A DNA stretch of 46,247 nucleotides from a virus. The translations under genes and the position numbers were made by a program. Below, piece by piece: positions 8,146 to 16,445 of the stretch. The DNA is taken from IMG/VR virus record IMGVR_UViG_3300020396_000011, positions 1-46,247 of that record. One strand, given 5' to 3'. Within the stretch, counting starts at the first letter, position 1; each line of letters starts with the position of its first letter. The notes under the pieces are model-generated. The model was not told where the DNA came from. It saw only the letters and a program-made list of their open reading frames with translations, and ran no database searches.

Positions 8146-8303
8146 TATTCTTCTTCTTCTTCATCTTCTGTGTATAGTTCTATAGGACTGCCACACATAG
8201 GACAAGCCTCTGGCTCTGCATTGTTGTCACCATTTAAAACTTCAACATGGGTTTGATATTGACATAATGGACAATCAATATAAAATGTTTCTTTCTTCGC
8301 CAT
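8145..8303 (-). CDS. Zinc-ribbon mini-protein with acidic tail, 52 aa
   Basis: ATG at 8303 to TAG at 8145. Two CxxC knuckles (IDCPLCQY and EACPMCGS), about 22 residues apart, form a plausible four-Cys zinc ribbon. The C-terminus is a run of glutamates. It starts 4 nt after the nrdA stop and overlaps the GIY-YIG GTG by one base. Such small ribbons in phages often contact polymerase or other proteins; the partner is unknown. Confidence 0.7.
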   Translation of the reverse strand: MAKKETFYIDCPLCQYQTHVEVLNGDNNAEPEACPMCGSPIELYTEDEEEEE

Positions 8304-8306
8304 ATA

Positions 8307-9950
8307 CTATCCTTCGCATGAAGCACAAGTCATAATATCACGTACTAATTCTTGTGCTGGGTTGGCTGATCGCTGGTAATAAAATGTCTTAACTCCCAGT
8401 TTCCAACCCTCTATTATTAATGAATTTACATCCTTTGCCGAAACGTCTGGGTGTATGAGTATATTTAGCGATTGAGATTGATCAATATATTTCTGTCTTG
8501 CTCCTGCTTGCTGCACAATTGACAACGGTGTGATCTCACTAAAAGTCTTAAATACGTCTTTTTCTTTTTGTGTTAGAAAATCTAAATGCTGAACAGACCC
8601 GCCACGAACAAGAATAGATTTCCAAGTTTCGTCAGAATTTTCGCCATGGTCATGTAGACACGCTTTTAGATGTGGGTTTCTATAAGTAAATTTACCTTTT
8701 GCTAAATCCTTAGTAAAATAATTTGATGCGAGAGGTTCAATAGATGGTGATACTTGACCTAAAATAAATGAAGATGATGTAGTTGGCGCAACAGCAGTTC
8801 TTGTAAGATTTCTTTCACCTGTACCCAACATACCTTTCGGCTCACCATACTCAATGGCAAGTTCTTTTGTTGCTTCAAGTGATTTATCATCAATAAATTT
8901 ACTGATTTTCATGCTTAACATTTGTGCCTCAAATGATTCAAATGCAATCATTTTAGATTGTAGATATGTGTGCCATCCAAGTTGTCCAAGACCCAAGGCT
9001 CTCCAATGAGTTGCGAAATTATAAGCAGAATGCATAAACTGAATATCTTTAGTCTTTTCGCAATACTCTTCCATTACAGCATCAAGAAACCAAATCATAG
9101 TTTCTACAGCGTCAGTTTCACACCATTCATCAAATGTCGCGCAATTCATTGATGCTAGGTTGCAAACAAAAGACCACTCATCACTAGACGGTAAGCAAAT
9201 TTCACTACATAGGTTTGACGCCCATACAGGAATATCTTGATCTTTAAGAACTTGTGGTTTATTATTATTTACAGTATCACTGAAAAAGAGATAAGGATAA
9301 CCACTTTCTCTGCGCTTACGCAAAACTCTTGCCCACACAGTTCTTTTATCGTTGTCACCAGAAATCATAGATTCCATCCATTCGTCACTAATACAAACAC
9401 CTAGAGACAAATGCATAATTGAAGAACCCTCTTCTCTACATTCAAGAAATTCCATAATATCAGGTGAGTCAATGGGCATGTATGCCGCAAACGAACCCCT
9501 TCTAACTGATCCTTGAGCAACAACATCAACTTGAGTTTCTGTCAAGTTCATGAAATGAACTGGCCCATCGGCAGTACCACCTGACTTAATGGGTTCACCT
9601 CTAGCGCGAATAGCACCAAAATATCCAGATGTTCCAGCACCCATTTTTGTTTGCATACCAACTTCAGCATTTTTCATTAGGATTGATGCCATATCATCTT
9701 CAATATAAACTCCATTGCATGAAATGGGCAAACCTTTCTTAGTGCCGAAATTTGACCATACTGGTGATGAAAGAGAATAAAAACCCTTACTCATATAGTC
9801 ATAAAACTTGTCAGCGAAACCTTCTTTATCAAGAATAGTTTCTGCTGTCTGTGCAATATTCCGCACTCTTTCTTCAACGGTCATATTACCGTCAATATAT
9901 CCACGACTTAGAAAAGTTCGTGAGTCTTCATTTGCCCATTCAAATCCCAT
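8307..9950 (-). CDS. nrdA: Ribonucleoside-diphosphate reductase, large subunit (class I)
   Basis: 547 aa. It converts ribonucleotides to deoxyribonucleotides for phage DNA synthesis. The active-site loop NLCSEI has the Asn-Cys-Glu arrangement of E. coli N437/C439/E441. PISCNG and VCNLASMNC carry the disulfide cysteines. KTFYYQRS contains the radical-relay tyrosine pair, and CASCEG is the C-terminal redox CxxC. It lacks the N-terminal ATP-cone (E. coli NrdA is 761 aa), so dATP feedback inhibition is probably absent. It follows nrdB after 9 nt. Confidence 0.95.
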   Translation of the reverse strand: MGFEWANEDSRTFLSRGYIDGNMTVEERVRNIAQTAETILDKEGFADKFYDYMSKGFYSLSSPVWSNFGTKKGLPISCNGVYIEDDMASILMKNAEVGMQTKMGAGTSGYFGAIRARGEPIKSGGTADGPVHFMNLTETQVDVVAQGSVRRGSFAAYMPIDSPDIMEFLECREEGSSIMHLSLGVCISDEWMESMISGDNDKRTVWARVLRKRRESGYPYLFFSDTVNNNKPQVLKDQDIPVWASNLCSEICLPSSDEWSFVCNLASMNCATFDEWCETDAVETMIWFLDAVMEEYCEKTKDIQFMHSAYNFATHWRALGLGQLGWHTYLQSKMIAFESFEAQMLSMKISKFIDDKSLEATKELAIEYGEPKGMLGTGERNLTRTAVAPTTSSSFILGQVSPSIEPLASNYFTKDLAKGKFTYRNPHLKACLHDHGENSDETWKSILVRGGSVQHLDFLTQKEKDVFKTFSEITPLSIVQQAGARQKYIDQSQSLNILIHPDVSAKDVNSLIIEGWKLGVKTFYYQRSANPAQELVRDIMTCASCEG

Positions 9951-9959
9951 TATATACTC

Positions 9960-10931
9960 CTAAAATAAATCATCTGCTGTGATGCCTTGACCCTTTGCAT
10001 ATTCAACAGGTCTTTTCTGGAAAAAATCTGTCATATTAGCACCCAATAATTCTTCTTCAAACCAAAAAGTTTCGTCTACTAAATCTTGATCATATTTAAT
10101 ATCACTACCATCAAAGCCGATTTGTTCAACTGAATCTGCCATGCGATATGCGATAAATGATTTTAGAATATTAGCATCTAAACCCTTTACTGCATAGTCT
10201 CCCATAATCCAATCAATCACTTTACTTTCTGCTTTAAGTGAATCTACACATTCTTGCTTAACTCTTTGTTGTAGTTCTTCATCAAAATATTCTGGATACT
10301 CATTTCTAAGTGTTTGAATTAATTTAATTCCTACTTGAGCATGAAGCATTTCTTCATTTCTTGTGTACTGCACTTGCTGGGCGCAATCTTTCATCACTGC
10401 TTTATTTCTATTCATATGCATAATTATATAGAACTGTGAAAATAGACTTACGTTTTCAACAAACAATGTGAACAAGATAATCGAATATATGTACTGTTTT
10501 CGGTCATCGTCATATACTTTATTATTATATTTGCGTAAATAATTAACGCGATTCTTAATGACTTTCTCATTCATATTTTCCTCAAACACATGAGTCATGT
10601 GAAGAACATCAAGAATTTTTTCATACGCCATATTATGAATGACTTCAGAGTTTGCCATAGCATAACCCAAATCTTTTATGGAAGGATGAGGTAAATGTTT
10701 ACCTACGTCTGCCCAAAAACTTTTCACTGCGATTTCAATCTGACCGATTGCAGACATAGTGCGAACAACCATTTGCTGTTCTTGTTCTGTAAGATCAGTC
10801 TTAAACTGTGAGTAATCTGATCTAAAATTAAATTCTTCTGGTGTCCAAAAACCTTTCCAGATTGCTTCTATGAACTGTTTTGTCCATGGGTATAAATCTG
10901 GCTTTCGGGCGATTTGTTCCTCAAATAGCAT
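9960..10931 (-). CDS. nrdB: Ribonucleoside-diphosphate reductase, small subunit (class I)
   Basis: 323 aa ferritin-like subunit that generates the tyrosyl radical. SEVIHNMAY gives E96, H99 and the radical tyrosine Y103. The second iron-ligand set is FVENVSLF plus NEEMLHAQ. The first ligand position appears to be Glu (IGQIEIAV, E66) where E. coli has Asp. A strong ribosome site (CGGAGAG) precedes the ATG, and a sigma70-type promoter lies 45-73 nt upstream. It is the first gene of the nrd transcription unit. Confidence 0.95.
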   Translation of the reverse strand: MLFEEQIARKPDLYPWTKQFIEAIWKGFWTPEEFNFRSDYSQFKTDLTEQEQQMVVRTMSAIGQIEIAVKSFWADVGKHLPHPSIKDLGYAMANSEVIHNMAYEKILDVLHMTHVFEENMNEKVIKNRVNYLRKYNNKVYDDDRKQYIYSIILFTLFVENVSLFSQFYIIMHMNRNKAVMKDCAQQVQYTRNEEMLHAQVGIKLIQTLRNEYPEYFDEELQQRVKQECVDSLKAESKVIDWIMGDYAVKGLDANILKSFIAYRMADSVEQIGFDGSDIKYDQDLVDETFWFEEELLGANMTDFFQKRPVEYAKGQGITADDLF

Positions 10932-10975
10932 CCGTATCTCTCCGCTTCTTTTATGTTTTGTTTGTGATCCGTACC

Positions 10976-11004
10976 ATTATATAGTAGTTTGGATTACTTG
11001 TAAA
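10976..11004 (-). promoter_or_regulatory. Sigma70-type promoter for nrdB-nrdA
   Basis: Minus strand TTTACA, 17 nt, TATAAT. The predicted start leaves a 5' leader of about 35-40 nt before the nrdB ATG. Confidence 0.75.
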
Positions 11005-11073
11005 CACCAAATATGGTGGTTTACTGGACAATTTTTACACTATTAAGATGCGACATATAGACTTTTTAGTGTA

Positions 11074-11102
11074 TTGACAGAATCATACTATCGCTGTATA
11101 AT
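11074..11102 (+). promoter_or_regulatory. Perfect-consensus sigma70 promoter pointing into spanin genes (antisense)
   Basis: Plus strand TTGACA (11074-11079), exactly 17 nt, TATAAT (11097-11102). Every gene for more than 12 kb downstream is on the minus strand, so a transcript would be antisense to the spanin operon. The intergenic stretch 10932-11113 holds this site and the nrdB promoter and nothing else I can identify. Confidence 0.55.
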
Positions 11103-11113
11103 AAGAAGAATCT

Positions 11114-11512
11114 TTATTGGGGGGTAATAGTATCCATTGTATCTTCTGCCTCAGTATAATATCTTTTATATGCTGCAATGATGGATTGTTGTTGAGAAAT
11201 ATATGTTCTTATATCTGATAGATTTAAAGATACATTCTCATAACCTCTGTCGGTCAAACCAAATAATACAAGTGGCCTTCCCTTGTCACTAATATCGGAA
11301 AATACTTTCTCATAATTTTCTGGAGTGATTAAAATCCACTCAACCTTTCTTTGAACCAACTCATCCGCTTCTGGTAATACTAATAACGGTTTCTCTATTG
11401 GTTTAGTTTTTATTTCTATTGGTTCTGGAATATCATTCCGACCCAGACAACCCGCCAGTAATGTTAAGATCATCATAAATCCAAGGACATTCACTATTGA
11501 ACGCTTTGCCAT
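11114..11512 (-). CDS. Outer-membrane spanin lipoprotein (o-spanin, Rz1-like)
   Basis: 132 aa. A signal peptide ends in the lipobox LLAGC, predicting lipidation and outer-membrane anchoring. The rest is a soluble periplasmic domain. The start overlaps the preceding i-spanin frame by about 80 nt, the classical embedded Rz/Rz1 arrangement. I prefer ATG 11512 because AAGGA lies 10 nt upstream; ATG 11521 is also possible. With its partner it would fuse inner and outer membranes in the last step of lysis. Confidence 0.75.
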   Translation of the reverse strand: MAKRSIVNVLGFMMILTLLAGCLGRNDIPEPIEIKTKPIEKPLLVLPEADELVQRKVEWILITPENYEKVFSDISDKGRPLVLFGLTDRGYENVSLNLSDIRTYISQQQSIIAAYKRYYTEAEDTMDTITPQ

Positions 11513-11918
11513 TTTCTGCATTCCTTTCTTTCAAACTTAATTCTGAACCTGATATAATTTCAAAGCACCTTAATGCTTTTTCACTAGCGTTGTTCACAAC
11601 TCTTTCAACTAAATCAGGTTTTGCCTCTCCAAGCATTCCTATATCATGTTGTTGAATTTTTTTCAATAAAACTTTATTTCTGGTGCGTGTTCTTCTTAAC
11701 TCTTTATTTACAGTATCTAGGTCTGTATTAACTCTTTTTATATTAGTTTCCATAGTGGAAATAGTTGCGGTCTGTGTTTCAACCGCAACTTCTAATTTCG
11801 TATTATTTTCTTTGAGAATTTCTATTTTTGCTTGCATGTTATTCCATGTAACATAACCAGCAAGGCCAACTGAACTTATTAACCCAATAACAAAAAGCAT
11901 TATATAAAGTTTAAGCAT
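11433..11918 (-). CDS. Inner-membrane spanin (i-spanin, Rz-like)
   Basis: 161 aa. One N-terminal membrane helix (MLKLYIMLFVIGLISSVGLAGYV) is followed by a long periplasmic coiled coil (~25-95) rich in K, E, N and T. The region that encodes its C-terminus also encodes the lipoprotein start in another frame. This topology and overlap define two-component spanins. T4 counterparts are the PseT.2/PseT.3 pair. Assignment rests on architecture, since spanin sequences are not conserved. Confidence 0.75.
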   Translation of the reverse strand: MLKLYIMLFVIGLISSVGLAGYVTWNNMQAKIEILKENNTKLEVAVETQTATISTMETNIKRVNTDLDTVNKELRRTRTRNKVLLKKIQQHDIGMLGEAKPDLVERVVNNASEKALRCFEIISGSELSLKERNAENGKAFNSECPWIYDDLNITGGLSGSE

Positions 11919-12109
11919 TATCTTCTCTTAGATACTTCATCTGAAAATTCTCTAAACCTTTTAAGAAGTACAGTTTTACCTTCTTTTTGTTTTTTCTTAT
12001 AACGCCTATCTGTAACATTTATAGGTTTTCCCAGAGGAAAATTCATATGGCTGGCAACATTCGCGGTATTGTTTGCTGCAATTTCCTCTGTAATTTTATT
12101 CTTTGTCAT
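11918..12109 (-). CDS. Small basic hypothetical protein
   Basis: 63 aa. An alanine/asparagine-rich N-terminus (EEIAANNTANVASHMNF) is followed by a strongly basic C-terminus (RRYKKKQKEGKTVLLKRF). It is coupled to both neighbours (4-nt overlap with the kinase gene, 1-nt with the i-spanin). The basic character suggests nucleic-acid binding or a minor virion component. Function unknown. Confidence 0.6.
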   Translation of the reverse strand: MTKNKITEEIAANNTANVASHMNFPLGKPINVTDRRYKKKQKEGKTVLLKRFREFSDEVSKRR

Positions 12110-12819
12110 CCACTTTTCCTTGGTTGCGCTGGCGCACCTTTTTCAGCAGCGGCCTGTTTTAACCATTTTTTACCAGCAGCATTAGACACAGGTTTTTTAG
12201 TCAACTTTGCTAAATCTTTAAATCCTCTTTGAGCATCACGTTTCCAATCTTTTCCTTCAGAGTTATCAACAATGATGAAATTATTTTTAAAGGCACTTTG
12301 ATATTTTCCTAAGTTATCTTGAACACCTTTCCACATTTTTGTTACGTTTTCTACACCAATAGTTCTATCTCTATCCTTATCTCTTTGTATTGCAGTCTCA
12401 AGATTTGTATTTACAAAAACCATTGCTGTGTCATAACCTAGTTTATCAAACATTTTTTTCTGCTTCATTATTTTATCATAATCCTTACCAGTACCATCAA
12501 TAATAATACCTAACCTACCTTTGATATAGATTTCTTTCTGTTTATCCGTAAGTGCTAATGCTTTTAGTCTAATTTCTTGCCCTTTATCAGACCAAATATC
12601 TTCTGGCGTAGTAGACATACCTGCTTTTTTTAGTAAGTTTTCATATGCGGTATCAATATTTGACACTCTCAATCCCATTGCCAATAGTCCTAAATGACCT
12701 TTACTATTTGACGTTGCAATAAATGATTTTCCTGAACCTGGCCCACCAGCAAGAAAAACTGCTTTGAAAATTCCGGGATCATTAAGTCCTTCTGATAGAT
12801 AATTTTTAAAACTTTTCAT
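12106..12819 (-). CDS. P-loop kinase (zeta-toxin/polynucleotide-kinase-like) with capsid-targeting-like N-terminus
   Basis: 237 aa. Walker A is GGPGSGKS (25-32) after VFLAG. IIIDGTGKDY and VFVNTNLETAIQRDKDR (lid arginines) are typical of zeta-toxin and small-molecule or nucleic-acid kinases. Residues 1-10 (MKSFKNYLSE) match the T4 capsid-targeting sequence pattern of internal proteins (MKTYQEFIAE) with a possible prohead-protease site after Glu10. The substrate is unknown. Context with a ligase-like and a cytidylyltransferase-like protein suggests nucleic-acid end processing, which is inference. Confidence 0.75.
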   Translation of the reverse strand: MKSFKNYLSEGLNDPGIFKAVFLAGGPGSGKSFIATSNSKGHLGLLAMGLRVSNIDTAYENLLKKAGMSTTPEDIWSDKGQEIRLKALALTDKQKEIYIKGRLGIIIDGTGKDYDKIMKQKKMFDKLGYDTAMVFVNTNLETAIQRDKDRDRTIGVENVTKMWKGVQDNLGKYQSAFKNNFIIVDNSEGKDWKRDAQRGFKDLAKLTKKPVSNAAGKKWLKQAAAEKGAPAQPRKSG

Positions 12820-13403
12820 TACATTAATTCCTCTGCTGAAACGTATATTTTTTGGTTTGTTTTTAAGTGGGTTGCTTCGTATATATGAAGTCCAAATATA
12901 TCACCAACAGGATTACAATCTTGTGATACTCTTATTTGATCTTTTGCTCTCACAACTTCCTCTATAGTGCTATTAACAACTTTATCATATTTTATTCTAT
13001 AAACACCACTCGCAAGAATATTATTCTCTAACATAAACCATGTGTTTTCTTCTGCTAGGAACATATCAGTCGTGTGACCACACTTCTCTACTATTTGTTT
13101 TATTGACTTATCACTTAGTTCTAATTTTTCTTTTATTAAATAAAGTGCAGCAGCATAGGATGCAATTGTAGTCTTACCACCAGGAAACTTCCCAAGCAAT
13201 TTTTTTATATTAAAAACCATACGATGAAAATGTGTGTACGCACCTTTTTCTTGACTTGTCTTAATTTCTTTTTCTTTAATTCTTTTTCCGCTTTTGTCTA
13301 TGATTCCAAATTTATAAGCGTTTGTTCTCTCAAAAGGTGTAACCAAAAGAGTTAAAAATCTAAATGTATATAATAGGTCACCTGCTCTTGCAATCATTCC
13401 CAT
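12819..13403 (-). CDS. Conserved phage protein, probably virion-associated
   Basis: 194 aa. It has the pattern GDLLYTFRFLTLLVTPFERTNAYKFGIID...FHRMVFNIKKLLGKFPGGK, which I recall as conserved among marine T4-like phages next to similar large structural genes. The central part is helical, and the C-terminus (FGLHIYEATHLKTNQKIYVSAEEL) is beta-rich. No catalytic motif is evident. The stop overlaps the kinase start by one base. Confidence 0.65.
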   Translation of the reverse strand: MGMIARAGDLLYTFRFLTLLVTPFERTNAYKFGIIDKSGKRIKEKEIKTSQEKGAYTHFHRMVFNIKKLLGKFPGGKTTIASYAAALYLIKEKLELSDKSIKQIVEKCGHTTDMFLAEENTWFMLENNILASGVYRIKYDKVVNSTIEEVVRAKDQIRVSQDCNPVGDIFGLHIYEATHLKTNQKIYVSAEELM

Positions 13404-13406
13404 GGT

Positions 13407-13781
13407 TTATATCTTCCTTAATTCTTCTACTACTCTTGTGTCCATATCAATTCCTATAAAATCATCATATTCTATATATTTTAAAAAGATGAGAAAAGGT
13501 TTGATTATTGACCAATGCTCATCATCAAGTTTTAGTTTTAATATTTTAAGTGCTGCATCAATACCAAACACATTAAATATTATCACTATGTGGTTTAAGA
13601 TTAAGCGAACAGATAATTTTTTATCTTCATTTCCAGTATATCTGTTCACCAATCTCTTTACATATTTTACCCTATTTAAATCTTCATAAAATTCTTCAAC
13701 ATCAATACACTTTGGATTGTAATAATGCCTCGCCGCAAAAATAATAAGGTTATCTTCATTTACTTCATCAAATATTTTCAT
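13407..13781 (-). CDS. Conserved small phage protein
   Basis: 124 aa, mostly helical. The pattern FDEVNEDNLIIFAARHYYNPKC...EEFYEDLNRVKYVKRL...RLILNHIVIIFNVFGIDAA is conserved in cyano- and pelagiphage genomes as I remember it. No known catalytic residues. It sits 3 nt upstream of the 194-aa gene in the same operon. Function unknown. Confidence 0.65.
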   Translation of the reverse strand: MKIFDEVNEDNLIIFAARHYYNPKCIDVEEFYEDLNRVKYVKRLVNRYTGNEDKKLSVRLILNHIVIIFNVFGIDAALKILKLKLDDEHWSIIKPFLIFLKYIEYDDFIGIDMDTRVVEELRKI

Positions 13782-13803
13782 TATGTTTTATGCAATCTTA
13801 TCT

Positions 13804-14334
13804 CTATTTGTGACCGCGTTCTGCTGGAGTTTTTCTCATTATAATGTCCACCGCTGTATCAGCATCTTTGGCTTCATTATGTGCCTTTGCCCACGCTTTC
13901 ACTACAGGCTTCAATGTCGTTTTAACATCAGCAATTGCTTTAATAGTAGGATCAATGTGACCTTTTATTATCGCCAATGAATTTTCCTTCTCATAGGCCG
14001 AATTTGAACTGCCGCCCAACTCTTGGCCCAGCCTTTTTTTTCTATCTTGCATATCATCTTCTAACCTTTTAAGTAAACGATGCAAATCAACATACCAATT
14101 TAGTTCTGTAGCGATGCCATCTTTGCTGCGTTGGCGTTTGTGCCACTGCTGTCCAATATACATTTCATTTACACTCTCAAGATCAACATCTTCTTTTTTT
14201 ACATCGTCTTTGTCCCAAGGTGCTTTCTTCACAGACACTTTATCTTTTGATTGCGCCTTAACTTTAGCCAATGCTCTTTGCATTGGTGTCATTCCCTCAT
14301 TCATGTCATTTTCCTCGTTAATTGGTTGATCCAT
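13804..14334 (-). CDS. Virion-type protein sharing a C-terminal domain with the next gene upstream
   Basis: 176 aa, lysine- and aspartate-rich N-terminus with VDLESVNEM. Residues ~78-165 (ELNWYVDLHRLLKRLEDDMQDRK...IKAIADVKTTLKPVVKAWAKAHNEA) are clearly paralogous to the C-terminus of the 590-aa protein (ETDWYSNINRTMKMLESDLKDRK...LKAIADVRSKLKDVVKAFDKA). This indicates duplication or fission. A good ribosome site (AGGAAATAAG) precedes the ATG. Confidence 0.65.
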   Translation of the reverse strand: MDQPINEENDMNEGMTPMQRALAKVKAQSKDKVSVKKAPWDKDDVKKEDVDLESVNEMYIGQQWHKRQRSKDGIATELNWYVDLHRLLKRLEDDMQDRKKRLGQELGGSSNSAYEKENSLAIIKGHIDPTIKAIADVKTTLKPVVKAWAKAHNEAKDADTAVDIIMRKTPAERGHK

Positions 14335-14335
14335 C

Positions 14336-16108
14336 TTATTTCCTAACTGCTTTTTTTGACGCCGCTTTATCAGCGCGGATTATCTCCCTATCCACTGCAT
14401 TAGCCTCATAAAATGCCTTGTCAAATGCTTTCACTACATCCTTCAATTTACTTCTAACATCAGCGATTGCTTTAAGAGAAGCATCATGGTGGCCGCTTAC
14501 GTCCCTGTATGGCCGAGCGGCGCGAAGGTGAAGGTTTTTTCTATCTTTTAAATCACTTTCTAGCATTTTCATTGTACGATTGATATTAGAATACCAATCA
14601 GTTTCAGCACCTTTGCGGCGGTCTATAAAGTATGGCAGTTCGTCGCCCAAATTATCAATCAACGCTTCATTTACATTCTCAAGTTCAACAGACTCTTTTT
14701 TCACATGATTCATAAGTCTTTTACCGATAGCAGTTAGTGTACCATCTTTGTTATACATTTTAGAAACAAGTTTTTTATCTTCAGGCGATAATGGTAGGGT
14801 AATCCTGTTTCCTTCAAGTTGCACAGACTCACCAATAGTACTATCATTATTTCTTGTTGCAGATTTTGACTTAACACTATTTTTTATAGCATCCATAGTT
14901 TTATTGGAAACTTTAGGACCATCAACAAATTCTGGAGTATCAACATTATGCATATCCATAAATTCTTTTTCAGTAATTTCTGTATCAAGAACATCATCCG
15001 CTCTGCGATTAGAAACTTGCTTATCCCAAGTATCAATATTCTGTTCAGCGTCACCTACTCTTTTCTCATCAAGAATACGCTTCATAAGAAGGCTGGGTTC
15101 AACAGATTCTTTGGTATTTTTCTTTTTAGTCACCCAATGTTTAGAACCACCTTTAGGTTTTCCTGCTAACAGACGATCAATGATACCTTCTTCTTTAGTA
15201 CCACCACGTTTGGATTTCTGATAAGCATTATACTCTTTACGTCTTGCAGCGTCATCTTCTTTTTCTTTGGGAGTCATTTGAGACACTGTTTTTTTTGCTT
15301 CAGACATTTTATCAAGTATTTCTAATCCCAACTCTTTGAGATTTTCTTCAAACTGCATAGATGACAGTACACCACTTCTTTCTTTTTCGGCCTGTTTCAA
15401 TGACTTGTATGGTTTACCTTGATTGACAAACTTACCTTTAGTCATCCGTTGTACTTGAAACTCATTATCTTTAGTTTTAATAATTTTGACCATTGCGCGG
15501 CGGTCCAGTGCGGTCTGTCGGTCCAGTGGGATTTGGTCAGATGGATATCTGGCCTGATCCAGTGGGATCATATCTTCTTTTGTTTGTTCAACAGTTTTTT
15601 TCTTATCATTATCTTTTTTAAGAACTGAACCTTTTTCGTCACGATCATCATCATTATCTTTTTCAGAATCAGCGTCTGAAGAAGTTACCTTTGGTTTATC
15701 TTGATCTACTTCACCGTCTTTATCAATCGCTTTACTTACGGTTTTACGGCGATTGTCTAGATATTCGTCAGACTTATCAACATCACCATCATTATCAATG
15801 TCTTTGTCTTTACGATCTTTAAATTTCTTTTTCAGTGCTTTTGGTTGAACTTTATCAAGTCCTTCACCATCATCAGATTTATCATTTGTGTTATCCTCTG
15901 ACATAGAGGGGTCATCATCTCTCATCATAGACCCATCTGGCATCTTATGCTTGCCAATTTTTTTCTTCTCTGACATAGAGGGGTCATCATCTCTCATCAT
16001 AGACCCATCTGGCATCTTATGCTTGCCAATTTTTTTCTTCTCTTCCAGTGCTAACATCTCTAAGTATGCGCTGGCAATATTTTGGTTTACTTCATTATTC
16101 GGGTCCAT
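14336..16108 (-). CDS. Large charged structural protein with 24-aa tandem repeat and EF-hand-like loop
   Basis: 590 aa, extremely rich in K, D and E. Residues ~24-71 are two exact copies of a 24-residue unit (starting KKKIGKHKMPDG). DKDIDNDGDVDKSDEYL (~101-117) is a canonical Ca2+-binding EF-hand/dockerin-type loop. Residues ~217-255 (QVQRMTKGKFVNQGKPYK...SMQFEE) form a module shared with the 537-aa protein. ESVE-type motifs occur near 334, 428 and 472. The C-terminal ~110 residues are paralogous to the downstream 176-aa protein. It is probably a processed virion or prohead component; the function is inferred from context only. Confidence 0.65.
   Translation of the reverse strand: MDPNNEVNQNIASAYLEMLALEEKKKIGKHKMPDGSMMRDDDPSMSEKKKIGKHKMPDGSMMRDDDPSMSEDNTNDKSDDGEGLDKVQPKALKKKFKDRKDKDIDNDGDVDKSDEYLDNRRKTVSKAIDKDGEVDQDKPKVTSSDADSEKDNDDDRDEKGSVLKKDNDKKKTVEQTKEDMIPLDQARYPSDQIPLDRQTALDRRAMVKIIKTKDNEFQVQRMTKGKFVNQGKPYKSLKQAEKERSGVLSSMQFEENLKELGLEILDKMSEAKKTVSQMTPKEKEDDAARRKEYNAYQKSKRGGTKEEGIIDRLLAGKPKGGSKHWVTKKKNTKESVEPSLLMKRILDEKRVGDAEQNIDTWDKQVSNRRADDVLDTEITEKEFMDMHNVDTPEFVDGPKVSNKTMDAIKNSVKSKSATRNNDSTIGESVQLEGNRITLPLSPEDKKLVSKMYNKDGTLTAIGKRLMNHVKKESVELENVNEALIDNLGDELPYFIDRRKGAETDWYSNINRTMKMLESDLKDRKNLHLRAARPYRDVSGHHDASLKAIADVRSKLKDVVKAFDKAFYEANAVDREIIRADKAASKKAVRK
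15896..16039. repeat. Exact tandem repeat, 2 x 72 bp, in frame
   Basis: Two directly adjacent identical 72-bp units. Identity at nucleotide level indicates recent duplication by slippage or recombination. Each encodes 24 residues of the 590-aa protein, so copy number can change without shifting the frame. Confidence 0.9.
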
Positions 16109-16121
16109 TGGTGTTTTCTCC

Positions 16122-16406
16122 TTACATCCAAATCTGCGCTGCTATTGCACTGGCGGCGGCAACAATTGCCGCCCAAAATAGTTTGTTTATTATTTGTACA
16201 GTGTGGTGATTTTCATCCACTTTTTTTTCTATACAATCTAATTTCTCTGAGAACTTATTCATTCTCGCCCATGAATCATCACGGTATTTTGCATATGCAT
16301 CCATCTTTTCTTCAAATCTTGCTATGGTAACAAGAGCATCAGTCAAAGTATCAATCTTTACTTCTATCCGATCTAGTCTCTTATCTGTTGTTGTATCTAT
16401 TGCCAT
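16122..16406 (-). CDS. Coiled-coil protein with C-terminal membrane helix (XhlA/holin-associated-like)
   Basis: 94 aa from ATG 16406, preferred over 16415 because AGGAA lies 9 nt before it. Residues ~8-65 form a coiled coil (KRLDRIEVKIDTLTDAL...CIEKKVDENHHT). Residues ~75-94 (LFWAAIVAAASAIAAQIWM) form one membrane helix at the extreme C-terminus. This layout resembles the XhlA haemolysin/pinholin-associated family. A late promoter lies immediately upstream. It could be the missing holin partner for the endolysin or a minor virion protein. Confidence 0.6.
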   Translation of the reverse strand: MAIDTTTDKRLDRIEVKIDTLTDALVTIARFEEKMDAYAKYRDDSWARMNKFSEKLDCIEKKVDENHHTVQIINKLFWAAIVAAASAIAAQIWM

Positions 16407-16431
16407 AGTAGACATTCCTATTATTTATTGT

Positions 16432-16439
16432 TATTTATA
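16432..16439 (-). promoter_or_regulatory. T4-type late promoter (TATAAATA)
   Basis: Exact late -10 octamer on the minus strand, about 25 nt upstream of the ATG at 16406, with no -35 element. It should drive the 16.1-11.1 kb block, spanins included, late in infection. Confidence 0.75.
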
Positions 16440-16445
16440 TATTTT

